A DNA stretch of 64,000 nt, taken from contig NZ_JADNJQ010000004.1 in assembly GCF_015555045.1 (NCBI RefSeq), positions 1-64,000 of the forward strand, read 5' to 3'. Below are positions 1 through 8,715 of the stretch, one piece after another. The stretch comes from Collinsella aerofaciens. Its GTDB lineage: Bacteria; Actinomycetota; Coriobacteriia; Coriobacteriales; Coriobacteriaceae. The position numbers were made by a program, and so were the translations under genes. Every line of letters starts with the position of its first letter. Positions within the stretch are counted from its first letter, which is position 1. Below the pieces are notes generated by a model. The model saw only the letters and a list, made by a program, of their open reading frames with translations, was not told the origin of the DNA and did no database searches.

Positions 1-28
1 GCGGTGTCCCCTCCCTTTCAAGAAAGGG

Positions 29-57
29 AAGAGGCGGGGCATGCCCCGCCTCTTACA
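29..57. terminator. Palindrome, probable terminator of the gene upstream of the window
   Basis: A perfect GC-rich palindrome with arms AAGAGGCGGGGC and GCCCCGCCTCTT is preceded by a second small hairpin (CCCTTTC/GAAAGGG). It has no long T-run, so it may act in either direction or serve as a transcription barrier. The gene it would end lies outside the window. Confidence 0.45.
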
Positions 58-247
58 CCACATCTCTGCGCGCTACCGACGAAATGGCGATGAATACACG
101 ATTTTAATCCAACTGTTAGTCCTTATAATGGACACATGTTGCGTAACTTAAGCAAATGCTATCTTTTTATATGTTGCAAGCAAAGTAACAGTACTCATTT
201 TTGCCATTTTTTGACCACGGACCTTGAAATAAGGGGTCCTTAGAGCT

Positions 248-327
248 CGAATCCCATGCACTGGGCCCAAACAAAAACGGTCCCCCTTCGAGGACCGTTT
301 CCAATTCAGTGGTGGGCGATGAGGGAT
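248..327 (-). repeat. 80-bp repeat, copy A: tRNA-Val 3' end plus terminator
   Basis: This stretch matches 434-513 at about 76 of 80 positions. Read on the minus strand it holds the last 17-18 bases of tRNA-Val, a spacer, and the hairpin AAACGGTCC/GGACCGTTT followed by T-rich DNA. The rest of the tRNA is missing, so this is a duplicated 3' fragment and not a second tRNA gene. Confidence 0.75.
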
Positions 328-433
328 GTCCGCGTGCGGCTGGCGCCGCCCGCGCCCCGCTTCGTCGCTCCGCTCCTCGCGTGCTGCGCTGGAAAACGCT
401 TCGCGTTTCCTCAGCTCCGCACCCTGGCGGGTT

Positions 434-513
434 CGAATCCCATGCGCCGGGCCCAAACAAAAACGGTCCCCTTTCGAGGACCGTTTCCAATTCAATGGTG
501 GGCGATGAGGGAT
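434..513 (-). repeat. 80-bp repeat, copy B: authentic tRNA-Val 3' end and terminator
   Basis: Partner of the copy at 248-327, offset by 186 bp. The 106 bp between the copies are GC-rich and contain a small hairpin (GGAAACGCG/CGCGTTTCC type) and AGCG-rich low-complexity sequence. Short open frames crossing this area on both strands look spurious. Confidence 0.75.
456..488 (-). terminator. Rho-independent terminator of tRNA-Val
   Basis: On the minus strand, arms AAACGGTCC and GGACCGTTT enclose an 8-nt loop and are followed by TTTTTGTTT, directly downstream of the tRNA 3' end. Confidence 0.75.
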
Positions 514-571
514 TCGAACCCCCAGCCTTGTGCGTGTAAAGCACCTGCGCTAACCGTTGCGCCAATCGCCC
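496..571 (-). tRNA. tRNA-Val(UAC)
   Basis: On the minus strand the 7-bp acceptor stem GGGCGAT/ATCGCCC, a D-arm with GCGC pairs, an anticodon loop TTTACAC (anticodon UAC), a T-loop TTCGAAT and a genomically encoded CCA are visible. The total of 76 nt is normal. The top pair of the anticodon stem is mismatched (G-A); the rest pairs well. Its terminator follows at once. Confidence 0.93.
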
Positions 572-758
572 GTGCGGAGAGAGTATAGCAAAACAATCGC
601 CTCATTCACCTCATATCCATTAAAGGTAACTGGCACGTGTCGCAGCGGAGCTGATTCAGTTGAGATTGCCTGAACATTCCGCCCCTCTTTACGCCCTCGG
701 GTATACTCAAAAGCTACTGATTCGATTTGATGCCCAGCAACAGCAGAGGGGATAGCAT
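572..758. other. Intergenic leader between divergent tRNA-Val and asnB
   Basis: No gene is visible. It must hold the promoters of both divergent units. Apart from an AGAGGGG-type ribosome binding site just before asnB I see no convincing operator or riboswitch. Confidence 0.4.
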
Positions 759-2639
759 ATGTGCGGTTTTGTCGGTTTTGTCGGTGGGACGGATAACCAA
801 TCCGAGGTGCTCACCAAGATGATGGACCGCATCGTCCATCGCGGTCCCGACATGGGCGGTCAGTTTATCGACGGCCGCGTTGCCCTCGGCTTCCGCCGCC
901 TGTCGATCCTCGACCTGACCGAGGCTGGCGCCCAACCCATGGCTAACGAGGACGGTAGCGTCGTTATCGTCTTTAACGGCGAGATCTACAACTTCCAAGA
1001 ACTCCGTTCCGAGCTCGAAGCCAAGGGCTACAAGTTCCATTGCGGCGCCGACACCGAGAGCCTCCTGCACGGCTACGAGGAGTGGGGCGAGGCCGTCCTC
1101 GATCGCCTGCGCGGTATGTACGCCTTCGTCATCTGGGACAAAAAGAAGAACAAGCTTTTTGGCGCCCGCGACATCTTTGGCATCAAGCCGCTTTACTACT
1201 ATCCCATGGCCGATGCGGGCGACGGCGCTCCGGGCGTGCTCTTTGGTTCCGAGATCAAGAGCTTCCTGGACTACCCGCACTTCCACAAGGCGGTCAACAA
1301 AAAGGCCCTGCGTCCGTACATGACGCTGCAGTATTCGGCAACCGAGGAGACCTTCTTCGAGGGTGTCTACAAGCTGCCGCCGGCGCACTACTTTACCGTC
1401 GATATCCCGACCGGCAAGATGAACATCGAGCGTTACTGGGATTGCGATTACTCTGCCGTCGAGAAGCCGTTCGAAGAGTATGTCGATGAGCTGGACGAGG
1501 TCGTGCACGAGAGCGTCGAGGCCCATCGCATCGCCGACGTCAAGGTCGCGTCGTTCCTCTCCGGTGGCGTCGACTCCAGCTACATCGCCGCTTGCCTCAT
1601 GCCCGACAAGACCTTCTCGGTGGGCTTTGACTACAAGAACTTCAACGAGACCAACTACGCCAAGGAGCTTTCCGATAAGCTCGGCGTCGAGAACGTTCGC
1701 AAGATGATTACCGCCGACGAGTTCTTCGGTGCACTCGAGGACATCCAGTATCACATGGACGAGCCGCAGTCCAACCTGTCTTCCGTGCCGCTGTGGTTCT
1801 TGGCCGAGATGGCCCGCAAGGATGTTACCGTCGTGCTTTCGGGCGAAGGCGCCGACGAACTCTTTGGCGGCTACGCCTACTACGAGGATACGGTCCCGGT
1901 GCGCAAGTACAAAAAGATGGTGCCGCTGCCCATCCGTCGCGCGCTCGGTAACCTGGCGCTGCATATGCCGTACTTCAAGGGACATAACTTCCTGGTCAAG
2001 GGTGCCGAGATCCCCGAGAAGTCGTTCCTGGGACAGGCTCTGGTATGGCCGGAGCGCGAGGTCGACGGCGTGCTCAAGCCCGAGTACAACACCGGCGACG
2101 GCGCCTTCGAGCTTGCCGCTCCCATCTATGCGCGCGTGAAGGGTCAGCCCGAGCTGGTCAAGAAACAGTACCTGGACATGAACATGTGGCTCCCGGGCGA
2201 CATTCTGCTCAAGGCCGACAAGATGTGCATGGCGCACTCGCTGGAGCTGCGCGTGCCCTTCCTGGACCGCAAAGTCATGGAGTTCGCCGAGCACATTCCC
2301 GATCGCTACCGCATCAATGAGAACGGCAACAAACAGGTACTCCGCCACGCTGCCAACAAGTCGCTGCCCGATGAGTGGGCCACCCGTCCCAAGGTGGGCT
2401 TTCCGGTGCCGATTGTCTACTGGCTGCGCGAGCAAAAGTGGTACGACTATGTCAAGGAGTACTTCACCGCGCCGTGGGCAAGCGAGTTCTTCGATACCGA
2501 CGAGCTCATGCATCTGCTCGACCTGCACTTTGCGGGCAAGGGCGATTTCCAGCGCAAGATCTATACGCCGCTCGTGTTCCTGGTGTGGTACAAGCGCTTC
2601 TTTATCGACGAGGGCCAGCCTTCTGTTCAGGCTGCCTAG
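759..2639 (+). CDS. asnB: Asparagine synthase (glutamine-hydrolysing)
   Basis: Makes asparagine from aspartate, ATP and glutamine-derived ammonia in the cytosol. The start MCGFVGF puts the catalytic cysteine at residue 2, as in class II glutamine amidotransferases, and GEIYNFQEL is the glutaminase-domain signature (about residues 1-210). The synthetase half begins near residue 235 and carries the PP-loop SFLSGGVDSS (about 263-272) and the SGEGADELFGGY motif. The length of 626 aa matches the AsnB family. A RBS-like AGAGGGG lies just upstream, and a strong hairpin terminator follows at 2665-2690, so it appears monocistronic. The substrate could in principle be another acid, but the PP-loop region reads as a standard AsnB. 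Confidence 0.95.
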   Translation: MCGFVGFVGGTDNQSEVLTKMMDRIVHRGPDMGGQFIDGRVALGFRRLSILDLTEAGAQPMANEDGSVVIVFNGEIYNFQELRSELEAKGYKFHCGADTESLLHGYEEWGEAVLDRLRGMYAFVIWDKKKNKLFGARDIFGIKPLYYYPMADAGDGAPGVLFGSEIKSFLDYPHFHKAVNKKALRPYMTLQYSATEETFFEGVYKLPPAHYFTVDIPTGKMNIERYWDCDYSAVEKPFEEYVDELDEVVHESVEAHRIADVKVASFLSGGVDSSYIAACLMPDKTFSVGFDYKNFNETNYAKELSDKLGVENVRKMITADEFFGALEDIQYHMDEPQSNLSSVPLWFLAEMARKDVTVVLSGEGADELFGGYAYYEDTVPVRKYKKMVPLPIRRALGNLALHMPYFKGHNFLVKGAEIPEKSFLGQALVWPEREVDGVLKPEYNTGDGAFELAAPIYARVKGQPELVKKQYLDMNMWLPGDILLKADKMCMAHSLELRVPFLDRKVMEFAEHIPDRYRINENGNKQVLRHAANKSLPDEWATRPKVGFPVPIVYWLREQKWYDYVKEYFTAPWASEFFDTDELMHLLDLHFAGKGDFQRKIYTPLVFLVWYKRFFIDEGQPSVQAA

Positions 2640-2664
2640 TCTCGGCTTACGAACGCCTGCGCGT

Positions 2665-2690
2665 AACGGCTCCTCCGGGAGCCGTTTTTG
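2665..2690 (+). terminator. Terminator of asnB
   Basis: Hairpin arms AACGGCTCC and GGGAGCCGTT with a short loop, followed by TTTTTG. Confidence 0.85.
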
Positions 2691-2751
2691 CGTGGGTGCG
2701 TTTCAGTTACTATAAAAACCGTCCCTGCCAAATGGCTGAGAAAGGTGAAAG

Positions 2752-4314
2752 ATGCACCATTCGGATTCCGCGACCGTAACCACGGTCGATACGCTTGCCA
2801 AGCTGCTCGATGTGTGCGGCGAGCTGCGCGCATCAGAGCAGGTTGACGAGCGTGCCGTGACCGGCTGCTCGTTTGATTCGCGCGCGGTCTCGGCAGGTGA
2901 CGTGTTCTTTTGCAAAGGTGCTGCCTTTAAGCCCGCGTTTTTGCGCATGGCGCTCGATGCGGGCGCCGTCGCATTTGTGTGCGAGGAGTCGCTGGTCGAG
3001 TCTCTGGAGCCGCTGGCGCAGGAGAGCGGTGCTGCGATGCTGGTTGTTGATAGTGTTCGCACGGCCATGGCCCTGTTGCCGCCAGAGGTCTACGACCGTC
3101 CCGACCACGACGTCAAGATCGTGGGCATCACCGGCACCAAGGGAAAAACCACGGCCGCTTTTATGCTCCAGTCCATCATCAAGGCGGCGGGCGAGTCCTG
3201 CGGCATGATCGGCTCGGTGAACACCGACGATGGTATCGAGTGCTATGAGAGCACCAATACTACGCCCGAGGCCCCCGAGGTCTGGCGCCATATCGCCAAC
3301 TGCCGCACGTCCGGTCGCCAGTCCATGGTCATGGAGGTCTCGAGCCAGGCGCTCAAGTACCAACGCGTCGAGAATCTGCCGTTTGACGTGGCGTGCTTCC
3401 TCAACATCGGCCGCGACCACATCTCGCCGATTGAACACCCCACGTTTGAGGATTATTTTGAGAGCAAACTCAGGATCTTTGACCAGGCAAAGACCGCCGT
3501 GGTGAATTTGGGCACCGAAGAGGTCGACCGCGTGCTGGAGGCAGCGTCGACGGCCGAGCGCTTGGTGACCGTTGGCGTCGAGCATCCCGAGGCAAGCCTG
3601 TGGGCGAGCGACGTACGCATGGTCGGCTTTAGCATCGAGTTCAACTTGCATGGCCTGTGTGCCGACGAGTCCGAGGCGGGGGAGAAGATCCTGCTGGGTA
3701 TCGCGGGAGACTTCAACGTGGAGAACGCGCTGGTCGCTATCGCCGCCGCGCGCGAGATCGGCATCGGTATCGAGGCTATCAAGAAGGGCCTCTCCAAACT
3801 GCGTGTGCCGGGCCGTATGGAAGTCGTGGAGTCGAAGGACGGCCGCGTGATTTGCGTCGTCGACTACGCGCACAACCAGCTTTCGTTCCGCTCGCTTTTC
3901 TCGTCGGTCAAGCGCGCGTTTCCCGCCAGCCCGGTCATCGCAGTGTTTGGCGCTGCCGGCGGCAAGGCGCAGGAGCGCCGCGAGCAGCTTCCGCGCGAGG
4001 CCGCACCATATTCCGACCTGATGATTTTTGCCAATGAGGACCCGGCTCACGAGGACCCGATGAAGGTCTGTCGCGAGCTTGCCGAACATGTTCCCGACGA
4101 TACGCCGAACAAGATCATCCTCGATCGCGAAGCCGCTGTGCATGCGGCGTTCAAGGCGGCGCGCGAGGAGTACGTCAACCCCGATGCCCCCACCATTGTT
4201 TTGCTGCTGGCAAAGGGTGACGAGGAGCTCATGCACGTGGGCGACGAATTCGTGCCCATCGAGAGCGACCTTTCGCTGGCCAATCGCCTGATCGATGTTA
4301 CCCAGTTTGACTAA
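2752..4314 (+). CDS. murE: UDP-N-acetylmuramoyl-tripeptide synthetase, probably not mDAP-specific
   Basis: Mur ligase that adds the third residue to UDP-MurNAc-L-Ala-D-Glu during peptidoglycan precursor synthesis. The 520 aa show a Mur N-terminal domain (FDSRAVSAGDVFF), the ATP loop GITGTKGKTT (about 125-134), the central ligase region with NIGRDH, and the C-terminal domain with VDYAHNQ. The specificity loop reads NEDPAHEDP where mDAP enzymes have DNPR, so the arginine that contacts mDAP is an alanine; this favours L-Lys or L-Orn. A GAAAGG ribosome binding site precedes the ATG. The gene starts about 60 bp after the asnB terminator. Confidence 0.88.
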   Translation: MHHSDSATVTTVDTLAKLLDVCGELRASEQVDERAVTGCSFDSRAVSAGDVFFCKGAAFKPAFLRMALDAGAVAFVCEESLVESLEPLAQESGAAMLVVDSVRTAMALLPPEVYDRPDHDVKIVGITGTKGKTTAAFMLQSIIKAAGESCGMIGSVNTDDGIECYESTNTTPEAPEVWRHIANCRTSGRQSMVMEVSSQALKYQRVENLPFDVACFLNIGRDHISPIEHPTFEDYFESKLRIFDQAKTAVVNLGTEEVDRVLEAASTAERLVTVGVEHPEASLWASDVRMVGFSIEFNLHGLCADESEAGEKILLGIAGDFNVENALVAIAAAREIGIGIEAIKKGLSKLRVPGRMEVVESKDGRVICVVDYAHNQLSFRSLFSSVKRAFPASPVIAVFGAAGGKAQERREQLPREAAPYSDLMIFANEDPAHEDPMKVCRELAEHVPDDTPNKIILDREAAVHAAFKAAREEYVNPDAPTIVLLLAKGDEELMHVGDEFVPIESDLSLANRLIDVTQFD

Positions 4315-4421
4315 TGAACCATGATGGCGGCGGCGCCCTGAGTACGCTGTCGCCATAAGCGTGTTCCCTCAATCAAAACATGCCGTCCAAGTCCAAACCC
4401 TTCTACGTAAACGGAGTAACC

Positions 4422-5333
4422 ATGTCCCACAATACCCTGCCGACCGTCGCCGAGCTTTCGGGCGAGATGCGCGAGCGTCTCGCAAAGGTCAACTATGTCT
4501 TTACCGACCTGGACGCCACCATGCTTGCGCCCGGCTCGTGCGTGCTGCGCGACAACGACGGCAACCCCTCGACCAAGCTCGTCGAGGCTGTCGTGGCACT
4601 TGCCCGTGCCGGCATCCAGGTGGTCCCCACCTCGGGTCGCAACCGCACTATGATCCACGAGGATGCGCGCGTGCTCGGCCTCAACTCCTACATCGGCGAG
4701 ATGGGCGGCCTGGTCATGTACAATCTCAAGGCCAACGATTGGGAGTATCTGACCGGCGATATGCCCTACGACCCCGCCTGCGGCCTCACGCCGCATCAGG
4801 TGATCGAGCAGACCGGCGTGTGCGAGAAGATTCTCGCCCGCTGGCCGCATAAGATCGAGTACCACAACGACATGTCGACTGGCTACAAGTACCGCGAGGT
4901 CACCGTCGGCATGCGCGGCGATGTGCCCGACGACGAGGTCCAGGCCATTCTTGACGAGGCCGGCTGCGGCCTGGTCTGGGCCTGCAACGGCCATCTGACC
5001 CATCTGTCCAAACCGACGACGCTCGAGCTCGAACGCGTCGAGGATGGCCGCGCGTTTAACATCAATCCCGCCGGTCTCAACAAGGGCGTTGCCATCGCAC
5101 GTTTCTGCGAGCACCTGGGTATCGAGCGCGAGGAGACGCTGGCGCTCGGCGATTCCGAGTCCGACTTCTACATGGCTGACCACGTGGGCACGTTCTGCCT
5201 GGTCGAGAACGGTTTGACCAGCGCCGGCGCGCCCGAGTTCCTGGATGTTTGCGATAACGCCTACGTCACGCGCGGCAAGATTGTCGATGGCTGGGCGGCA
5301 ACGGCAGAGCTGCTCGTCGCGGCCCGTTCGTAG
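4422..5333 (+). CDS. HAD-superfamily phosphatase, Cof type
   Basis: Probable sugar- or nucleotide-phosphate phosphatase of the HAD-IIB (Cof) class, cytosolic. Motif I is FTDLDATML near residues 26-34, motif II is VVPTSGRNR, the motif III lysine probably lies in NKGVAIARF, and motif IV is ALGDSESDFYMAD. The ATG at 4422 is chosen because ACGGAG lies just before it; an in-frame ATG at 4380 would add 14 residues with no good binding site. The length of 303 aa is a little longer than many Cof proteins. It ends about 50 bp before murI and may be co-transcribed with it. Substrate cannot be assigned. Confidence 0.8.
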   Translation: MSHNTLPTVAELSGEMRERLAKVNYVFTDLDATMLAPGSCVLRDNDGNPSTKLVEAVVALARAGIQVVPTSGRNRTMIHEDARVLGLNSYIGEMGGLVMYNLKANDWEYLTGDMPYDPACGLTPHQVIEQTGVCEKILARWPHKIEYHNDMSTGYKYREVTVGMRGDVPDDEVQAILDEAGCGLVWACNGHLTHLSKPTTLELERVEDGRAFNINPAGLNKGVAIARFCEHLGIEREETLALGDSESDFYMADHVGTFCLVENGLTSAGAPEFLDVCDNAYVTRGKIVDGWAATAELLVAARS

Positions 5334-5386
5334 TGCGGTCCTATCGCGCTGAGCCATATCTTTTCGAGAGAGAATCTGGTGAGGTA

Positions 5387-6271
5387 ATGTCCGATATCGA
5401 GAATCCGGCAGGCGACACGCGCCCGATTGGCGTGTTCGATTCTGGTCTGGGCGGTCTGACGGTTGCACGCGCCATCGCAACGGCGTTGCCGCACGAGTCC
5501 GTCTACTACTTTGGCGACACCAAGCGCTGCCCCTACGGCACCCGCACCGAGGACGAGGTGCGCACATTTGCACTGCAGGCGGGCCGTTGGCTGTCGAAGC
5601 ACGACGTCAAGATCATGGTCATCGCCTGCAATACGGCGACCGCTGCGGCCTTGCGCTTGGCCCAGCAGGTGCTCGACGTCCCCGTCATCGGTGTGATCGC
5701 ACCGGGCGCACGCGCGGCAATCAACAGCACCCGCACGCGCCGGGTGGGCGTGCTCGCCACCAACCTCACCATTCGCTCAGGCGCTTACACGCGTGCCATT
5801 CAGGACCTGGATGCCGGCGTCGACGTATACGGCTGCCCTGCCTCGAGCTTTGTCGAGGTCGTTGAGCACGAGCTCGCCTCGGGCGCACATCTGCAAGAGC
5901 AGTGGCTCGAGAACGAGGACATCTTTGATACGCCTGCCGTACGCGCGCTGGTCGGCGCCACGGTTGAGCCGCTGTGCGACCACGGCATCGATACCGTGGT
6001 ACTCGGCTGCACGCATTTTCCGCTGCTCGTGGGGCCTATTCGCCATGCGCTGGGTCCCGGAGTGCGCGTGGTGAGCTCCGCCGAGGAGACCACGCGCGAG
6101 CTGACCGATATTCTCACGCGCCGCGAGCAGCTGGCGGGCGACGCGGCCGAGCCGCAGCATCGTTTTGCAACGACGGCCGATAACATTGCTGAGTTTGCGG
6201 TGGCGGGCAGTTTTATCTTTGGCCAGCCGCTCAAAAGCATTGAGCATATCGATATCGACGAACTGAAATAG
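5387..6271 (+). CDS. murI: Glutamate racemase
   Basis: Interconverts L- and D-glutamate for peptidoglycan in the cytosol. The start [16 protein letters not shown] is the family signature with the first catalytic Asp/Ser region. The two catalytic cysteines lie in [10 protein letters not shown] and LGCTHFPLL. The length of 294 aa is somewhat longer than the typical 265-270 because of N- and C-terminal extensions. The ATG at 5387 follows GGTGAGG; the frame is open to 5333 but lacks a better start. It complements murE 1 kb upstream. Confidence 0.93.
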   Translation: MSDIENPAGDTRPIGVFDSGLGGLTVARAIATALPHESVYYFGDTKRCPYGTRTEDEVRTFALQAGRWLSKHDVKIMVIACNTATAAALRLAQQVLDVPVIGVIAPGARAAINSTRTRRVGVLATNLTIRSGAYTRAIQDLDAGVDVYGCPASSFVEVVEHELASGAHLQEQWLENEDIFDTPAVRALVGATVEPLCDHGIDTVVLGCTHFPLLVGPIRHALGPGVRVVSSAEETTRELTDILTRREQLAGDAAEPQHRFATTADNIAEFAVAGSFIFGQPLKSIEHIDIDELK

Positions 6272-6326
6272 ATATAAGGTCACCGACCAAAGGCTCACGT
6301 TCACCTTTTGCCGAAAGGATATTTCT

Positions 6327-7052
6327 ATGGAGTACATGCAGGTCAATCGCGCCAACGACCGCGCCGCCGATGAGCTGCGCCCCATCAAGCTTACTCGCGG
6401 TGTCATGAAGCACGCCCACGGTTCGTGCCTGGCCGAGTTTGGCGATACGCGCGTGCTGTGCGCTGCCACCATCGAGGAGGGCGTGCCGGGCTGGCGCAAG
6501 GGCGCCAAGGCCGGTTGGGTAACGGCGGAGTATGCCATGCTGCCGGCATCGACCGGCAAGCGCTGCAAGCGCGAGCACGCCAACCGCAAGGGTCGCTCCA
6601 TGGAGATTGAGCGTCTGATCGGCCGCAGCCTACGCACCGTCGTCAACATGAAGGCGCTCGGCGAGTACACCGTCACCGTCGACTGCGACGTGATTCAGGC
6701 AGACGGCGGCACGCGAACGGCGAGCATTACCGGCGCCTGGGTGGCGCTGCACGACGCCCTTGCCATGTGGGTCGAGGCGGGTAAGCTCGAGCGCATTCCG
6801 CTCACGGGCCAGGTCGCCGCGATTTCCATGGGCGTTGTCGACGGCAACACCCTGCTCGACCTGGATTATTCCGAGGACAGTCACGCCGAGGTCGACATGA
6901 ACCTTGTCGCCACCGATACCGGTGAGATGATCGAGCTTCAGGGCACTGGCGAGCAGGCGCCCTTCGACCGCAAGCGCCTCAATTCCCTGCTCGATTTGGG
7001 CGACAAGGGCATTGCCGAGCTCATCGAGCTCCAGCGCCAAGTCCTCGCCTAA
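6327..7052 (+). CDS. rph: Ribonuclease PH
   Basis: Phosphorolytic 3'-5' exoribonuclease that trims tRNA 3' ends. The N-terminal region [16 protein letters not shown], the phosphate-binding [12 protein letters not shown] and the C-terminal [10 protein letters not shown] are conserved features of the family. The length of 241 aa is typical. AAAGGA precedes the ATG. It is followed by the ITPase gene, a common pairing in bacteria, with a GGGACA-type hairpin between them. Confidence 0.95.
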   Translation: MEYMQVNRANDRAADELRPIKLTRGVMKHAHGSCLAEFGDTRVLCAATIEEGVPGWRKGAKAGWVTAEYAMLPASTGKRCKREHANRKGRSMEIERLIGRSLRTVVNMKALGEYTVTVDCDVIQADGGTRTASITGAWVALHDALAMWVEAGKLERIPLTGQVAAISMGVVDGNTLLDLDYSEDSHAEVDMNLVATDTGEMIELQGTGEQAPFDRKRLNSLLDLGDKGIAELIELQRQVLA

Positions 7053-7087
7053 CCTGCCAAAAAGGGACAGGTTTATTTTGGCAGGTT
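7051..7087. repeat. GGGACA-type intergenic hairpin R1
   Basis: Perfect 12-bp arms AACCTGCCAAAA and TTTTGGCAGGTT surround a loop containing GGGACAGG. A near-identical element in the opposite orientation lies at 48603-48644, and sequence beyond the hairpin (TTTTATCTGCG) is also shared, so this is a dispersed repeat and not just a terminator. It overlaps the rph stop codon. Confidence 0.7.
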
Positions 7088-7194
7088 TTATCTGCGGAAA
7101 CGCTGAACTGTAAGGCTGCTGCCGCGCGAGGGGAGGGGCTTGAGAGCCTAATTACCTTTTGTGTGGCGTTGTTATAAGAACAAGGAGGCCACTC

Positions 7195-7836
7195 ATGGCA
7201 CTTGAGAAGATCGACATCGACACCCTCGACCCGGCGGCGACCATCGTCGTGGCAACGGGCAACGCCCACAAGCTCACCGAGATCGAGGCCATTTTAGGCA
7301 AGGTTATGCCCGAGGTTCGCTTTGTGGCGCTCGGTCAGCTGGGCGATTTTGAGGACCCCGAGGAAAACGGCACGACGTTTTTGGAGAACGCCATCATCAA
7401 GGCGCAGGCTGCGGTAGAGGAGACGGGGCTCATGGCCATTGCCGACGATTCGGGTCTGGTCGTCGATGCGCTGGACGGTGAGCCCGGTGTGTATAGTGCG
7501 CGCTACGCGGGCGTTCACGGCGACGATGCCGCCAACAATGCCAAACTGCTCGTGAATCTGGAGGGCGTGGCCGACGAGGACCGCACTGCGCGCTTTATGA
7601 GTGTCGTCGCGCTCATCGACACGGACGGTTTGGTCACCTATGGTGAGGGCGCCTGCGAGGGCGTTATCGCACATGAGGGCCGCGGCGATCACGGCTTTGG
7701 CTACGACCCGCTGTTCCTGCCGGTCGACACGCCGGGCAAGACCATGGCCGAGCTGACGGCGGACGAGAAGAACGCCATCAGCCATCGATTCCATGCGCTC
7801 GAGCACCTATCCGCCAAACTGACGGGCGAGGAGTAG
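7195..7836 (+). CDS. rdgB: Non-canonical purine NTP pyrophosphatase (RdgB/HAM1)
   Basis: Hydrolyses ITP, dITP and XTP to monophosphates, keeping deaminated purines out of DNA and RNA. VVATGNAHKLTEIEAIL is the N-terminal HAM1 signature; ADDSGLVVDALDGEPGVYSARYAG and HGFGYDPLFLP are the catalytic and base-binding segments, seen here in pieces. The ATG at 7195 follows AAGGAGG; an upstream in-frame start at 7159 has no such site. The length is 213 aa. It ends 3 bp before dtd. Confidence 0.94.
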   Translation: MALEKIDIDTLDPAATIVVATGNAHKLTEIEAILGKVMPEVRFVALGQLGDFEDPEENGTTFLENAIIKAQAAVEETGLMAIADDSGLVVDALDGEPGVYSARYAGVHGDDAANNAKLLVNLEGVADEDRTARFMSVVALIDTDGLVTYGEGACEGVIAHEGRGDHGFGYDPLFLPVDTPGKTMAELTADEKNAISHRFHALEHLSAKLTGEE

Positions 7837-7839
7837 GCC

Positions 7840-8286
7840 GTGCGTGCGGTGGTGCAGCGCGTGCTCAACGCCGGCGTGACGGTCGACGGCGAGTGCGTGG
7901 GCAAAATTGGGCGCGGCTATCTGGTGCTGCTGGGCGTGGGCCACGGCGACACGCGCGCCGAGGCCGATAAGCTGTGGGGAAAGCTCCGGGGCTTGCGCAT
8001 TAACGAGGACGAGAACGGCAAGACCAACCTGGCACTTGCCGATGTCGACGGCGAGGTTCTCGTGGTGTCGCAGTTCACGCTGTTTGCCGATTGCCGTCAC
8101 GGCCGCCGCCCATCGTTTACGGATGCCGGCGCCCCCGATGTCGCCAACGAGCTCTACGAGTACTTCCTGACGCTCGTTCGCCAAGATGTCGAACACGTGG
8201 CGCACGGCATCTTTGGCGCCGATATGAAAGTCGATCTCGTCAACGACGGCCCATTCACCATCGTCTTGGATACCGATAGTCTGTAA
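7840..8286 (+). CDS. dtd: D-aminoacyl-tRNA deacylase
   Basis: Removes D-amino acids (and mischarged glycine) from tRNA. The start [16 protein letters not shown], the [17 protein letters not shown] segment with the conserved SQFTL, and the C-terminal NDGPFTI (equivalent of the Gly-Pro motif) identify it. It begins at a GTG, 3 bp after the rdgB stop, and is 148 aa, the usual size. Coupled translation with rdgB is likely. Confidence 0.94.
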   Translation: MRAVVQRVLNAGVTVDGECVGKIGRGYLVLLGVGHGDTRAEADKLWGKLRGLRINEDENGKTNLALADVDGEVLVVSQFTLFADCRHGRRPSFTDAGAPDVANELYEYFLTLVRQDVEHVAHGIFGADMKVDLVNDGPFTIVLDTDSL

Positions 8287-8319
8287 GTAGTCAATTTGGG
8301 ACCGGGCTTGTTTAACTAC

Positions 8320-8389
8320 TTGCGTATGGTGGCAGCAGGGTGCTATAGTATTAGAGTTTTGTCTATCTTAGGGGTATTATCCCCTTTTT
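8320..8389 (+). promoter_or_regulatory. Probable promoter and leader hairpin of veg-ispE
   Basis: TTGCGT (8320-8325) and TATAGT (8344-8349) are 18 bp apart. About 20 bp further, AGGGG-TATTAT-CCCCTTTTT forms a small hairpin with a T-run, which could act as a weak attenuator in the leader. Both calls are by eye. Confidence 0.45.
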
Positions 8390-8416
8390 GAATTGCACCT
8401 TCTGGAGGCCCTGTTC

Positions 8417-8713
8417 ATGGAAGAGATGGAAGTCAATCACGTCGACGACATCCACGAGAAGCTGACCGATATGGTGGGCGATCGCGTTAAGGTGAAGGCC
8501 AACATGGGCCGCACCCGCGTCGTCGAGCGCATGGGCACCATCAAGAGCGTCCATCCGGCAGTCTTTATCGTCGAGGTCGACGAGCGCCGTGGCCGCAAAT
8601 CGCGTCAGTCCTACCAGTATATTGATGTTCTCACCGGCCAGGTCGAGCTGTTCGACCCCGAGAGCGGCGAGCACATTTTTACCCCGCTCGGCAATCAGCT
8701 CGAGGAGCACTAG
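8417..8713 (+). CDS. veg: Veg family protein
   Basis: A 98-aa cytosolic protein of the Veg family, which in Bacillus subtilis affects biofilm gene expression by an incompletely known mechanism. The GDRVKVKANMGRTRVVERMG and PAVFIVEVDE segments match the family's small beta-barrel. TGGAGG at 8402-8407 supports the ATG at 8417 over an in-frame upstream start. It sits 2 bp before ispE, matching the veg-near-ispE arrangement of Firmicutes. Confidence 0.82.
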   Translation: MEEMEVNHVDDIHEKLTDMVGDRVKVKANMGRTRVVERMGTIKSVHPAVFIVEVDERRGRKSRQSYQYIDVLTGQVELFDPESGEHIFTPLGNQLEEH

Positions 8714-8715
8714 CG

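Noticed and set aside
148-588. Several overlapping open frames on both strands around tRNA-Val
   Set aside because: They run through the tRNA, its terminator and the duplicated segment; lengths differ by strand, no ribosome binding sites, and protein sequence is repeated only because the DNA is.
714-2528. 604-aa minus-strand frame opposite asnB (and similar long frames opposite murE, clpC, lysS, tuf, cysS and the activase gene)
   Set aside because: Shadow frames of high-GC genes: His/Leu/Val/Asp-rich, no known motifs, and fully overlapped by well-supported genes.
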